A stretch of 64,000 nucleotides of DNA, taken from contig CALVHO010000006.1 of the NCBI GenBank assembly GCA_944328445.1, positions 27,384-91,383 on the forward strand, in the 5' to 3' direction. The stretch's first letter is position 1. The number at the start of each line of letters is the position of its first letter. Below the pieces are notes generated by a model, which had not been told where the DNA came from, ran no database searches, and saw only the letters and a program-made list of their open reading frames with translations. Shown piece after piece: positions 1 through 10,808 of the stretch. The stretch is from an uncultured Clostridia bacterium (GTDB lineage Bacteria > Bacillota > Clostridia > Christensenellales > Borkfalkiaceae). Both the position numbers and the translations under genes were made by a program.

Positions 1-1338
1 GCGGCTCTCAAAATTGCGCGTCGTGTGGCGGATGGAGAGCCCGTTGTTGGCGGGCACGTCCCCCGCGCCGAAGCACGGGCCGCAGAATGCCGTCTTGACC
101 ACGGCGCCCGCATCCATCAGCGTGCCGACGTAGCCGTTCTCCACCAGCGCCTTGTACACGGGCTGGCTGGACGGGTAGACGCTGAGCGAAAATTCGTCTG
201 CGCCCGTCGACTTGCCTTTGAGGATCTCGCACGCCTCGGCGATGTTCTCGTACATGCCGCCCGCGCAGCCGGCGATGATGCCCTGGCTCACGTAGAGCCC
301 GTCGGAGCGGATCTTGTCGGTCAGGGTGAACTTGTCGTCCCCGCGCAGTTTGCGCCCCGCCGACTCCACCTCTTCCAGGATCTCGCGGGGATGGTCCATG
401 ACCTCGCGGATGGTGTAGGCGTTGCTGGGATGGAAGGGAAGCGCGATCATCGGCTCGATGGCCGAGAGGTTGACGGTGATGCCGTAATCGTAATAGGCGG
501 GGTCGGAAGGGTGCAGTTCCTTGAAGTCTTTCTCCCGGCCGTGCGTCTTGTAGTATTCGCGGGTCTTTTCGTCCGTCTCCCAGATGGAGGAAAGGCAGGC
601 CGTTTCCGTCGTCATCACGTCGATGCCGTTGCGGTAGTCCATGGACAGGTTTTTGATGCCGGGGCCGACAAATTCGAGGATCTTGTTCTTGACGAACCCG
701 TTCTTGAACACGGCCCCGCAAAGAGCGATGGCCACGTCCTGCGGGCCGACGCCCTTTTTCAGGTTGCCGCGCAGGTAGACGGCGACGACGTCGGGGCGGG
801 CGATGTCATACGTCTTGTTGAGGATCTGTTTGACGAGCTCGGGCCCGCCCTCACCCACCGCCAGCGTGCCCAGGGCGCCGTAGCGGGTGTGCGAATCGCT
901 GCCGAGGATCATGCGGCCGACTTTGGCCTCCACCTCGCGCATGTACTGGTGGATGACCGCCAGGTGGGGCGGCACGAAATCGGCGCCGTACTTTTTGGCC
1001 GCCGAAAGGCCGAAAACGTGGTCGTCCTCGTTGATGGTGCCCCCCACCGCGCACAGCGAATTGTGGCAGTTGGTGAGCACGTACGGGAGCGGGAATTCTT
1101 TGAGGCCGCTGGCCTTGGCCGTCTGGATGATGCCGACGTACGTGATGTCGTGCGAGGTGATGGCGTCGAACTGCAACTGCATGTTCTGTTCGCCGCCGCG
1201 GTTGTGCGCGCGCAGGATGCCGTAGGCCATCGTGCCCTTGCGCGCCCTTTCCTTCTGCTCGGACGTGAGGAACGCCCTGTTTTCCTTGACGAGCGCGCCG
1301 TTCATGTAGTAACAGCCGCCGCGAATGAGTTTGATCAT
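1..1338 (-). CDS. Aconitase-family putative hydratase (C-terminus outside window)
   Basis: The first 446 residues of an aconitase-superfamily protein; the reading frame runs open off the left edge, so the C-terminal swivel domain is missing from view. Seen directly: the aconitase-type stretch [19 protein letters not shown], an early LTNCHNSLC segment and a late CGPCFGAG segment, the last containing the CxxC that normally supplies two ligands of the [4Fe-4S] cluster. The N-terminus resembles the YbhJ-type putative hydratases (about 750 aa) more than AcnA/AcnB or LeuC; this is recall, not a search, and the substrate is unknown. Start ATG at 1338 has a GGAGAG ribosome site, and a consensus TTGACA/TATAAT promoter lies just upstream at 1378-1406, so it is transcribed separately from the atp operon that ends before it. 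Confidence 0.85.
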   Translation of the reverse strand, partial: MIKLIRGGCYYMNGALVKENRAFLTSEQKERARKGTMAYGILRAHNRGGEQNMQLQFDAITSHDITYVGIIQTAKASGLKEFPLPYVLTNCHNSLCAVGGTINEDDHVFGLSAAKKYGADFVPPHLAVIHQYMREVEAKVGRMILGSDSHTRYGALGTLAVGEGGPELVKQILNKTYDIARPDVVAVYLRGNLKKGVGPQDVAIALCGAVFKNGFVKNKILEFVGPGIKNLSMDYRNGIDVMTTETACLSSIWETDEKTREYYKTHGREKDFKELHPSDPAYYDYGITVNLSAIEPMIALPFHPSNAYTIREVMDHPREILEEVESAGRKLRGDDKFTLTDKIRSDGLYVSQGIIAGCAGGMYENIAEACEILKGKSTGADEFSLSVYPSSQPVYKALVENGYVGTLMDAGAVVKTAFCGPCFGAGDVPANNGLSIRHTTRNFESR

Positions 1339-1377
1339 CCTTTCTCTCCTCGGTTTGCGGATTTTGGGTATGACACT

Positions 1378-1406
1378 ATTATATAGCGCAGCGCGCATTT
1401 TGTCAA
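1378..1406 (-). promoter_or_regulatory. Sigma-A promoter of the hydratase gene
   Basis: On the minus strand TTGACA (1401-1406), 17 bp spacer, TATAAT (1378-1383), both perfect consensus hexamers. Leader of about 33 nt to the start codon at 1338. This is one of only two promoters in the window with the textbook -35. Confidence 0.85.
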
Positions 1407-1432
1407 ACGGTAGCCGCGCATTGCCCGCCGCG

Positions 1433-1459
1433 AAAAAAAGACCGCCGCGGATGCGGCGG
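1433..1459 (-). terminator. Intrinsic terminator of the atp operon
   Basis: Stem CCGCCGC/GCGGCGG with a 4-nt loop followed on the minus strand by TCTTTTTTT. It sits 30 bp after the atpC stop codon and separates the operon from the hydratase promoter. Confidence 0.8.
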
Positions 1460-1488
1460 AAAAGGCGGACGCGCGGTCCGCGCGTTTT

Positions 1489-1899
1489 TCAGCGGCGGCC
1501 GCTGCGGTTTTTGACCTGCAACCTGGCAAAGGCGCGCGCCAGCGCCGCGCGGTTGAGCTTGAACTCTGCCGCGCTGCGGTTGCGGCGCAGCTGCTCTTCG
1601 GCGCGCTCTTTGGCCTCGGCGGCGCGGCGGGCGTTGATGTCCTCCGGCCACTCCACGGCCTGCGCGAAGGCGATGGTCTCGTCGGGGCGGACCTCGATGA
1701 ACCCCTCGCTCATGAACGCCTCGCGCGTGACGCCGCCCTCGGTGATGGAGATGGTGCCCGGTTCCGTAGCAAAGACCATGGGCTGGTGCCCCGCCATGAT
1801 GGTGCAGGCCCCGCCCAGCGAAGGGATGTTCACGCTCTCCACTTCACCGCGGTAAAAGCTCTTTTCGGGCGTGATGATCTCCAAAAAGAATGTGTTCAT
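1489..1899 (-). CDS. atpC: F-type ATP synthase epsilon subunit
   Basis: 136 aa, normal length for the epsilon subunit of F1, which couples the central stalk to the c-ring and can inhibit ATP hydrolysis. The N-terminal beta-sandwich (about residues 1-85) has the familiar FLEIITPEKSFYRGEVESV opening and the GACTIMAGHQPMV segment; the C-terminal 50 residues form the two-helix, Arg/Ala-rich regulatory tail. Last gene of the minus-strand atp operon, 11 bp after atpD, with a strong GGAGGGAGGGG ribosome site, and followed by an intrinsic terminator. Confidence 0.95.
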   Translation of the reverse strand: MNTFFLEIITPEKSFYRGEVESVNIPSLGGACTIMAGHQPMVFATEPGTISITEGGVTREAFMSEGFIEVRPDETIAFAQAVEWPEDINARRAAEAKERAEEQLRRNRSAAEFKLNRAALARAFARLQVKNRSGRR

Positions 1900-1910
1900 C
1901 CCCTCCCTCC

Positions 1911-4185
<2,275 letters not shown>

Positions 4186-4186
4186 G

Positions 4187-5749
4187 TTATACGGCCTCCG
4201 CGGAGCTTTCCTCGGCGCCTTCCGCCGCGGGCGGAGCGGCCTCCTCTTCCACGACGGAGGAGATGTAGGCCTCGGCGGCGGCGAGGATCTTCTGGCGCAG
4301 CGCCTCGAATACGGGCTTATCGGGGTCGATCGCCTCCAACAGAGCGGGCTCGTTGGCGTGCAGGTGCCCGAGGATGCCCGCATTGCAGGCCGTCACCTGT
4401 TTCGCGGGGATCCTGTCGATGAGGTCGCTCTGCGAAACGAGCAGCAGCACGATCATTTCGCGCACCGTATAGTTGCGGTACTGCGGCTGCTTCAAGGTAT
4501 CCGTCATCTTTACGCCGCGCGAAAGGGTCTTCTGTGTTTCGGCGTCGAGGTCGGAGCCGAACTGCATGAACACGGCAAGCTCGCGGTACTGGGCGAGGTT
4601 GACGCGCAGCTGCCCCGAGATGCGGCGGATGGCGGCGCGCTGGGCGCTGCCGCCCACGCGCGAGACGGACAGCCCGACGTTGACCGCGGGGCGGACGCCG
4701 CTGTTAAACAGCTCGCTTTCCAGGTAGATCTGCCCGTCTGTGATGGAGATGACGTTGGTGGGGATGTACGCGGAGATGTCCCCTGCCAGCGTTTCGACAA
4801 TGGGCAGCGCCGTGATGGAGCCGCCGCCGAGCGCGTCCGAAAGCCTGGCCGCCCGTTCGAGGAGGCGGGAATGCAGGTAGAACACGTCGCCCGGGTAGGC
4901 CTCGCGGCCCGAGGGGCGTTTGAGCAGCAGGCTCATGGCGCGGTAGGCCACCGCGTGTTTGGAGAGGTCGTCGTAGACGATGAGCACGTCCTTCCCCTTG
5001 TACATGAAGTACTCGGCGAGGGCGCAGCCGCTGTACGGGGCGATGTATTGCAGGGGCACGGCGTCGTCGGCCGTGGCGCAGACGACGCAGGTGTAGTCCA
5101 TGGCGCCGCCATTGCGGAGCGTCTGCAAGATCTTGGCCAGAGAGGAGGCCTTCTGCCCGATGGAGACGTAGATACAGATCACATCCTCTCCCCGTTGGTT
5201 GAGGATGGTATCGACGGCGATGGCCGTCTTGCCCGTCTGCCTGTCCCCGATGATCAGCTCGCGCTGGCCCCGCCCGATGGGGATCATGCTGTCGATGGCG
5301 AGGATGCCCGTTTGCAGCGGCGTATCCACCTTGGCGCGGTCCATGATGGCGGGCGCGGGGAATTCCACGGGGCGGGTGCCCGCAGCCTCGGCCTCTTCCA
5401 TGCCGTCGATGGCGTGGCCCAGCGGGTCGACGACGCGGCCGAGCAGCCCCTCGCCCACGCGCATGTGCACCGTTTCGCCCGTCGAATAGACGAGGTCGCC
5501 GTAGCGCACCCCTTCCCCTTCCGAGAGCAGGACGGCGCCGACGTTGTCCTCTTCGAGGTTGAGCGCGAGGGCGCGGCCGCCGCCGTGCACCTCCAAAAGC
5601 TCGTTGTATTTGACGTCGTGAAGGCCGGAAATGCGCACGATCCCGTCGCCCGAATAGACGATGCGGCCGCAGGCGCGCTCGTCGATGGAGACGCGCGCGT
5701 TTGCGATCTTTTCGCGGATATCCTTTCCGATGGCGTTGATGTCGATCAT
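4187..5749 (-). CDS. atpA: F-type ATP synthase alpha subunit
   Basis: 520 aa, the non-catalytic nucleotide-binding subunit of F1. P-loop GDRQTGKTAIAVDTILNQ, the GMEEAEAAGTRPVEFPAPAI linker and the signature PAVNVGLSVSRVGGSAQ are all present. Start ATG 5749 (MIDINAIGKDIREK) is preceded by AGGAAC and matches the family N-terminus, which normally docks onto the N-terminal domain of the delta subunit; that domain is missing here (see atpH). The C-terminus carries an Ala/Glu-rich tail of about 20 residues. Confidence 0.97.
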   Translation of the reverse strand: MIDINAIGKDIREKIANARVSIDERACGRIVYSGDGIVRISGLHDVKYNELLEVHGGGRALALNLEEDNVGAVLLSEGEGVRYGDLVYSTGETVHMRVGEGLLGRVVDPLGHAIDGMEEAEAAGTRPVEFPAPAIMDRAKVDTPLQTGILAIDSMIPIGRGQRELIIGDRQTGKTAIAVDTILNQRGEDVICIYVSIGQKASSLAKILQTLRNGGAMDYTCVVCATADDAVPLQYIAPYSGCALAEYFMYKGKDVLIVYDDLSKHAVAYRAMSLLLKRPSGREAYPGDVFYLHSRLLERAARLSDALGGGSITALPIVETLAGDISAYIPTNVISITDGQIYLESELFNSGVRPAVNVGLSVSRVGGSAQRAAIRRISGQLRVNLAQYRELAVFMQFGSDLDAETQKTLSRGVKMTDTLKQPQYRNYTVREMIVLLLVSQSDLIDRIPAKQVTACNAGILGHLHANEPALLEAIDPDKPVFEALRQKILAAAEAYISSVVEEEAAPPAAEGAEESSAEAV

Positions 5750-5783
5750 AATGTTCCTGTGCGGCACAAAAAAATGCGCCCGT

Positions 5784-6005
5784 TCAGACGGAGCGGCGCA
5801 CCGTTTCCAGCCGCGTGCGGACGGAGCCGTCGTAGATGGTGTCCCCGATCTGGATGACAATGCCGCCGAGGATGGACGGGTCAAGGGTGTAGCGCACGTT
5901 CGGGCAGCCCCGCTGCTCGGCGAACGCCGCGATCTTGGCCTGCGTCTCCGCGTCGGCCTGCATGGCCAGCGTGACCCTGGCCGTACCCTTTTCAGCGCTT
6001 TTCAT
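5784..6005 (-). CDS. atpH: Miniature ATP synthase delta subunit (C-terminal domain only)
   Basis: Only 73 aa against about 175-185 aa for a normal delta/OSCP subunit. What remains is the hallmark C-terminal domain: LDPSILGGIVIQIGDTIYDG followed by SVRTRLETVRRSV. The N-terminal six-helix bundle, which clamps the alpha N-termini at the top of F1, is absent. It is not hidden in another frame: the space upstream is fully occupied by atpF, whose last codons overlap this gene by 14 bp, and there is no frameshift signature. The C-terminal domain is the part that contacts the b subunit, so this may be a reduced but working peripheral-stalk connector. Function is inferred from family and position. Confidence 0.85.
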   Translation of the reverse strand: MKSAEKGTARVTLAMQADAETQAKIAAFAEQRGCPNVRYTLDPSILGGIVIQIGDTIYDGSVRTRLETVRRSV

Positions 6006-6540
6006 GGCTGTTCCACTCCGTGAGGCAGTCCTCGATCAGCTTTTTGTTGTCCTCGGGGGCGATGTTCTTTTCGAGCACCTTTTCCGCCACGAGCACGGAT
6101 ACGTCCGCGATCTGCCGCTCGATCTCCTTTTGCAGGCCGCGGCGCTCCTCGCCGAGCGAGCGCTCGGTCTGGGCGATCATGTTTTTGGCCTCGTCGCGGG
6201 CGCGGCCGACGATGTCGTCCGCGCGGCGGTTGGCCTCCTTCACGGCGTTTTCGCGGATGACGGCCGCTTCCTTCTTCGCGTCGGAGAGCACCTGCTCGGT
6301 GCTTTCCTTCATCTGCTTGACCTCTTCGCTGAGGGCGGCGTTGTCCTTTTCGATCTTGCGGATCTTTTCCTGCCGCTCGCGGATCATCTTTTTCACGGGT
6401 TTGAAGAGCAGAAAATACAGCCCGACCGTGAGCACGACGAGGTTGAAGAGATGGAGCACGACGCTCTGCCATTCGAGGCCGAGCGCCTCGAACGGGTTGG
6501 CCAAAAGCTGTGCCGCCGTTTGCATGAACACGTTTGTCAT
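5992..6540 (-). CDS. atpF: F-type ATP synthase b subunit
   Basis: 182 aa peripheral-stalk subunit: one N-terminal membrane helix (about residues 24-45, HLFNLVVLTVGLYFLLF) then a long charged coiled coil up to the C-terminus. Length is only slightly above usual, so it does not contain the domain missing from AtpH. ATG 6540 is used; a TTG five codons upstream is possible. Overlaps atpH by 14 bp. Confidence 0.93.
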   Translation of the reverse strand: MTNVFMQTAAQLLANPFEALGLEWQSVVLHLFNLVVLTVGLYFLLFKPVKKMIRERQEKIRKIEKDNAALSEEVKQMKESTEQVLSDAKKEAAVIRENAVKEANRRADDIVGRARDEAKNMIAQTERSLGEERRGLQKEIERQIADVSVLVAEKVLEKNIAPEDNKKLIEDCLTEWNSHEKR

Positions 6541-6582
6541 AACCGAAAATCCCAAATCATTGGCGCGGCCGCAAAAGCGCGG

Positions 6583-6840
6583 TCACGATACGAAGATGAG
6601 GAGGATGCTCACGAGCAGGCCGTAAATGGCCGTCGTTTCGGCAAAGGCGAGGCCGATCATGAGCATGGTACGGATCTTGCCGACGGCCTCGGGCTGGCGC
6701 GCCGTCGCCTCGACGGCTTTGCCCGTGGCGATGCCCATGCCGACGCCCGCGCCGATGCCCGTCAGGGCCGCGATGCCCGCGCCGAGAAGGGCGCCGTCGG
6801 TGGCGAGAAAATTCGCGATCGTTGCGATCAAAAGTTCCAT
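6583..6840 (-). CDS. atpE: F-type ATP synthase c subunit (proteolipid)
   Basis: 85 aa, two membrane helices joined by the polar loop ARQPEA. The ion-binding carboxylate is Glu in [12 protein letters not shown] of helix 2. In sodium c-rings (Ilyobacter, Acetobacterium) the Glu is followed by a Ser/Thr and a Gln stands in helix 1 (GVGQG); here the hydroxyl is present (ETT) but the Gln position reads Met (GVGMG). Ion specificity is therefore undecided from sequence. Ribosome site GGAGG precedes ATG 6840. Confidence 0.95.
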   Translation of the reverse strand: MELLIATIANFLATDGALLGAGIAALTGIGAGVGMGIATGKAVEATARQPEAVGKIRTMLMIGLAFAETTAIYGLLVSILLIFVS

Positions 6841-6869
6841 TGCGATAACCTCCGTGGTTCAGCTGATGG

Positions 6870-7652
6870 TCAAAGCGCCCGGGCTTCCCGCGCGCGCTTG
6901 GGCTTTGGTTTGCGCATCTTCCTCGGCACCTTTTCGGCCGCCTCCTGCACGAACGTCAGCGTGAGCGAGGCGAACACGTACGACTGGATAAAGGCGTGGA
7001 AGAGCGTGAACAGCGGCGTGAGGATGGCGGGCAGAACCAGCGGCAGCCCGACATACCAGATCCCCTCGACGAGGATGTACACCATGTCCATGATGACCAT
7101 GCCGCTGAGGATGCTGCCGAACAGGCGGAAAGTCATGGAGACAGGCACCGCCAGGTCGGAAACGATGTTGATGGGGTTGAGGTAGTGTTTGAAGCGGCGC
7201 GCGCGGTTGGACGCGAAGCCGATGGTATGGATGAAGAGGAAGGTGCAAAGGGCCAACGCCAGGCAGGCGCCGAGGTCGGCGATGGCGGGCCGCAGCCCGA
7301 ACAGCTCGATGAGTACGCCGAAACAGATGTAGGCGGCCGCCCCCAGCGTATACGGGCCCATGATGGTGCCGTAACGGTCGCACATCTCGTCGGCGCTCTT
7401 GTCGAAAAAGCTCACCAGCCACTCCACGAACATCTGCATGGGCGAAGGCGTCGTCTTCCAGCGGCGGATGACGGTCAGCCGCAGGATGAGCGCCGCCAGG
7501 AGCAGGAGCACGACGACGACAAAGCCCGAAAAGACGCTGCCGTTGACGACGAACCAGCCCGCTTCGATGACGTGGTTTTCGGTATCGGGAAAGATCTCGT
7601 CGCGCAGGCCGCTGAAATCGATGGCCAGAAGCTGCGCGGACAAATTCGCCAT
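6870..7652 (-). CDS. atpB: F-type ATP synthase a subunit
   Basis: 260 aa multi-helix membrane subunit forming the two ion half-channels against the c-ring. The essential Arg lies in PVSMTFRLFGSILSG, matching the family SLRLFGN segment (Asn replaced by Ser). First gene of the operon; no atpI or atpZ precedes it. Start ATG 7652 follows AAGGAGGAATGCGGT, a strong ribosome site. Confidence 0.95.
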   Translation of the reverse strand: MANLSAQLLAIDFSGLRDEIFPDTENHVIEAGWFVVNGSVFSGFVVVVLLLLAALILRLTVIRRWKTTPSPMQMFVEWLVSFFDKSADEMCDRYGTIMGPYTLGAAAYICFGVLIELFGLRPAIADLGACLALALCTFLFIHTIGFASNRARRFKHYLNPINIVSDLAVPVSMTFRLFGSILSGMVIMDMVYILVEGIWYVGLPLVLPAILTPLFTLFHAFIQSYVFASLTLTFVQEAAEKVPRKMRKPKPKRAREARAL

Positions 7653-7682
7653 ACCGCATTCCTCCTTTCCGAAATCAAAGCC

Positions 7683-7711
7683 ATTCTACACCTTTTGCAC
7701 GTTTTTTTCAA
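7683..7711 (-). promoter_or_regulatory. Promoter of the atpBEFHAGDC operon
   Basis: Minus strand TTGAAA (7706-7711), 17 bp, TAGAAT (7683-7688). Predicted start near 7676 leaves a leader of about 24 nt to atpB. The rest of the 271 bp divergent spacer holds the opposing promoter at 7866-7894 and nothing else recognised. Confidence 0.7.
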
Positions 7712-7865
7712 GCAAATCACCGTACACAAATCAGAAAAAAATCGGGCAGCGGCGCGCTGCGGGCACAAACGCATAAAATACGGGCGCGCGGGCGCGCGTA
7801 TAAAAAAGCATTGCACGGGCCCGCGGAGGGCACTGCGGCATTTGCGGCAAAAGTAGCGCCCTTGC

Positions 7866-7894
7866 TTGCTTTTTTGCGCGCGATGTGGTACAAT
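7866..7894 (+). promoter_or_regulatory. Promoter of the PH-like membrane protein gene
   Basis: TTGCTT (7866-7871), 17 bp, TACAAT (7889-7894), about 23 nt leader to the ATG at 7924. Example of the TTGC-type -35 seen repeatedly in this window. Confidence 0.75.
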
Positions 7895-7923
7895 CGCTGC
7901 AACGACAGACAGGAGGCCGCGCC

Positions 7924-8388
7924 ATGGCCGACAAGACCTACAAATTCCGCTTCACCAAGGCGGTGTTCATCCTCATCCTCGCGGGCATCGCGCTCGCCGT
8001 GGGGGCCGCCGCCTTTGCCGCCTACCGCATCGTCGTGTTCGGCTTTGCCACCGTTTCCCTCGGCATCCAGCACTGCGTGCTGCTGCTCTTTGCCGCGCTC
8101 GCGCTCGTGATCTTCCCCTCCCTGCTCATCCGCTCGGTGTACAAACTCACGGATACGCACATCGTGCTCTGGTTCGGGATCATCAAATCTTCGTACAAGA
8201 TCGCTGACGTGGAGGCGGCACACCTCTTCACCAAGACCAATAAGCTCGTCCTCTACTTCAAAGACGACCGCTACACCGTGATCGTGGTCAAGCCGGAATG
8301 GTACAACGAATTCGTCAAAGAGCTCACCGCCCGCAACGAGAAGATCCGCTACGACGTTTCGACGAGCGAAAAGGACGAAGAAAACTGA
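7924..8388 (+). CDS. Small membrane protein with a PH-like cytoplasmic domain
   Basis: 154 aa. Two hydrophobic helices at about residues 12-34 and 46-68 are followed by an 85-residue beta-rich domain that starts SVYKLTDTHIVLWFGIIKSS; this two-helix plus PH-fold layout is common in Firmicute bacterial-PH proteins of unknown role. ATG 7924 follows AGGAGG; upstream in-frame codons have no ribosome site. It stands alone between the atp operon and a strong terminator, so context gives no function. Confidence 0.75.
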   Translation: MADKTYKFRFTKAVFILILAGIALAVGAAAFAAYRIVVFGFATVSLGIQHCVLLLFAALALVIFPSLLIRSVYKLTDTHIVLWFGIIKSSYKIADVEAAHLFTKTNKLVLYFKDDRYTVIVVKPEWYNEFVKELTARNEKIRYDVSTSEKDEEN

Positions 8389-8412
8389 CCCGCCTTTGCC
8401 GATACACACGAA

Positions 8413-8451
8413 GCGGCGCCGCATCCGAAGATGCGGCGCCGCCTTTTTGTT
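8413..8451 (+). terminator. Intrinsic terminator after the PH-like gene
   Basis: Perfect 13 bp stem GCGGCGCCGCATC / GATGCGGCGCCGC with a CGAA tetraloop, then CTTTTTGTTGTT. It lies between convergent genes; the minus strand lacks a T tract so it serves the plus-strand gene. Confidence 0.9.
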
Positions 8452-8457
8452 GTTATT

Positions 8458-9096
8458 TTATTTTGTGCCGAAGAGGCGGTCCCCCGCGTCCCCGAGCCCG
8501 GGCAGGATGTACCCGTTTTCGTTGAGTTCACGGTCGAGGGTGGAGACGTACACGCGCACGTCGGGATGTTCGCGCGCGACGCGGTCGATGCCCTCGGGCG
8601 CGGCGATGATGGACATCATGCGGATATTTTTGCAGCCGCGCTTTTTCAGGGCGGCCAGCGCGTCGCAGGCGGAGCCGCCCGTGGCGAGCATGGGATCGAC
8701 GAGGATGACCGTCTTGTTTTCGATGCCGTCCGGCAGTTTGCAGTAATACTCCTGCGGTTCGAGCGTCTCCTCGTTGCGGTACATGCCGATGTGGCCGACG
8801 CGCGCCGTGGGGAACACTTTGTGCACGCCGTTGACCATCCCCAGCCCCGCGCGGAGGATGGGCACGATGGCCACGCTCTCCTCGGGGATGCGGTACTGCA
8901 CCGTCTTTTCGAGCGGGGTCTCCACTTCGACGGGAACGAGCTGCACGTCGTCCATGCTGACGTAGGTCATGATCTGGGTGATCTCTTCCACCAGCTCACG
9001 GAACTCCTTCATGCCCGTGTTCTTGTCGCGCAAAATGGAGATCTTGTGCTTGATGAGCGGGTGATCGAAGACGAATACGTTAGGATATTTTTCCAT
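8458..9096 (-). CDS. upp: Uracil phosphoribosyltransferase
   Basis: 212 aa, full length. Makes UMP from uracil and PRPP in pyrimidine salvage. The PRPP-binding motif [14 protein letters not shown] and the uracil-binding C-terminal segment [13 protein letters not shown] are intact; the [18 protein letters not shown] and PILRAGLGM segments also fit. ATG 9096 follows GGAGGGGG and overlaps the end of uraA by 17 bp, giving a uracil uptake-and-capture operon. Confidence 0.97.
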   Translation of the reverse strand: MEKYPNVFVFDHPLIKHKISILRDKNTGMKEFRELVEEITQIMTYVSMDDVQLVPVEVETPLEKTVQYRIPEESVAIVPILRAGLGMVNGVHKVFPTARVGHIGMYRNEETLEPQEYYCKLPDGIENKTVILVDPMLATGGSACDALAALKKRGCKNIRMMSIIAAPEGIDRVAREHPDVRVYVSTLDRELNENGYILPGLGDAGDRLFGTK

Positions 9097-10570
9097 CGTC
9101 CCCCTCCGCTTCGGCCGTATCTGCCGCGACGCTTTCGGGTGCGGGAGCCTCATTCGTCTCCTCCGCGGCCTCGGCCGTGCCCGCCGCGTCGGCCGCGACG
9201 CCTTCGCCGTGGCCCTCTTTCTTTTTATTGATGTTCACGAGCAGGTTGGTCAGGATGCCGAGGATGAGCGCGCAGGCGATGGCGGTCAGAGTGATCTTGC
9301 CGAAGGTGAGTGCCATGCCGCCCACGCCCGCGATGAGAACGGAAGAAACGGTAAAGAGGTTGCCGTTGTCGTTGAGGTCGACCTTCTGCACCATTTTCAG
9401 ACCGCTGACGGCGATGAAGCCGTACAGGGCGATGCAGACGCCGCCCATCACGCAGGACGGGATGCTGGCCAGGAAGGTGATAAAGGGAGCGACGAAGGAG
9501 GCGACGATGGCCAGAAGCGCCGTCACGAAAATGGTGAGGACGGAGGCGTTGCCCGAGATGGCGACGCAGCCGATCGACTCGCCGTAGGTGGTGTTGGGGC
9601 AGCCGCCGAACACGGCGCCGACCATCGAACCGACGCCGTCGCCAAGCAGCGTGCGCGAAAGGCCGGGGTCGGTCAGCAGGTCCGTTTCGATGATGGAGGA
9701 GATGTTTTTGTGGTCGGCCAGATGCTCGGCAAAGACGACAAAGGCCACGGGGATGTAGGCCACGGCGATGGTGCCGATGTAGGAACCGATGCTCGCCCCT
9801 TCCGCGGGCGTGAGCGAACCGTCAAACACTTCCAGGAAGGTGAAGTGCGGGTACCACTCCATCGAGCTGAAAATGGTGAAATCGATGATGCGCATCGACT
9901 CGGCGCCGGGGATGTAGCTGAACGCCGTAAAGACGGAGGCCAGCGCGTAGCCCGAAAGGATGCCGATGATGAAGGGGATCATTTTCAGCATCTTTTTGCC
10001 GTAGACCGAGCAGACGATGGTGACGGCCAGCGTGACGAGCGCGCACAGCAGGCTGAGCAGCGAATGGGTGTTCATGAGGTAGCTGCCGAGGTCCGCGTCG
10101 AACGTGGCGCCGTTGAGGACGTTCTGGACGGCGCTGCCCGAAAGGGAGAGCCCGATGAGCGCCACCGTGGGGCCGATGACGGCGGCGGGCATGACCTTGT
10201 CGATCCACTTCACGCCCGCGAATTTGATGATGACGGCGATGACGACGTACACCAGGCCCGCGAACACGGCGCCGATGATGAGGCCGAGGTAGCCCAGCGA
10301 CGCCGAAACGCCGCCCGCGAACGCCGCGGTCATGGAGCCGATGAAGGCGAAGGAGCTCCCCAAAAAGACGGGGCTCTTGAATTTGGTAAAGAGCAAATAG
10401 ATGAGCGTGCCCGCGCCCGCGCCGAACAGCGCCGCCGCGATGGACATCCCGTTGCCGACGATCATCGGCACGGCGATGGTCGCCGCGAGGATCGCCAGCA
10501 GCTGCTGCAAGGCAAACAGGACGAGCCGGCCGGGAGTCGGCCTGTCTTTGACGCCGTAGATCAGCTTCAT
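9080..10570 (-). CDS. uraA: Uracil/xanthine permease (NCS2 family)
   Basis: 496 aa, polytopic proton-coupled nucleobase transporter. Conserved NCS2 features include the TM1 loop [13 protein letters not shown], the [13 protein letters not shown] segment with the substrate-binding Glu region of TM8, and [13 protein letters not shown] near TM10. The partner upp downstream points to uracil as substrate. A hydrophilic Ala/Glu-rich tail of about 50 residues follows the last helix and is low complexity. ATG 10570 follows AGAGGTG; the leader from the 10633 promoter is about 56 nt with one short GC hairpin. Confidence 0.92.
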   Translation of the reverse strand: MKLIYGVKDRPTPGRLVLFALQQLLAILAATIAVPMIVGNGMSIAAALFGAGAGTLIYLLFTKFKSPVFLGSSFAFIGSMTAAFAGGVSASLGYLGLIIGAVFAGLVYVVIAVIIKFAGVKWIDKVMPAAVIGPTVALIGLSLSGSAVQNVLNGATFDADLGSYLMNTHSLLSLLCALVTLAVTIVCSVYGKKMLKMIPFIIGILSGYALASVFTAFSYIPGAESMRIIDFTIFSSMEWYPHFTFLEVFDGSLTPAEGASIGSYIGTIAVAYIPVAFVVFAEHLADHKNISSIIETDLLTDPGLSRTLLGDGVGSMVGAVFGGCPNTTYGESIGCVAISGNASVLTIFVTALLAIVASFVAPFITFLASIPSCVMGGVCIALYGFIAVSGLKMVQKVDLNDNGNLFTVSSVLIAGVGGMALTFGKITLTAIACALILGILTNLLVNINKKKEGHGEGVAADAAGTAEAAEETNEAPAPESVAADTAEAEGDDGKIS

Positions 10571-10632
10571 TTGTAGTACACCTCTGCAAGTTTTTGGCCC
10601 CGCCCCGCAAAGGGCGGAGAACACATTGCCTT

Positions 10633-10661
10633 AGTATAACACGTTCCGCCGCCAAATGCAA
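10633..10661 (-). promoter_or_regulatory. Promoter of uraA-upp
   Basis: Minus strand TTGCAT (10656-10661), 17 bp, TATACT (10633-10638). No PyrR-type binding loop or antiterminator was recognised in the short leader. Confidence 0.75.
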
Positions 10662-10746
10662 GGATATGTGAACGTATCGTGAAAAAACCCGCAAAAATAT
10701 CCGCGCGGGCAAAGGGCGCGGAAGGCGGCGGTGCGGGGCGGCGGGC

Positions 10747-10779
10747 GGAAAAGGCCCCGCGCGCGCATGCGTGCGGGGC
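10747..10779 (-). terminator. Probable terminator downstream of scpB
   Basis: Minus-strand hairpin with GCCCCGC pairing to GCGGGGC around an internal GCATGC palindrome, then CTTTTCC. The U tract is short, so strength is uncertain. Confidence 0.45.
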
Positions 10780-10808
10780 AAGGTACGGCGGGCAAGCGGC
10801 CCGCACGT

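Noticed and set aside
5760..6010. Frameshift explaining the short atpH
   Set aside because: atpF fills the upstream space in its own intact frame and overlaps the atpH start; no delta N-domain sequence is seen in any frame.
10571..10660. PyrR attenuator before uraA-upp
   Set aside because: The leader is about 56 nt with a single short GC hairpin; no antiterminator pair or PyrR loop consensus was seen.
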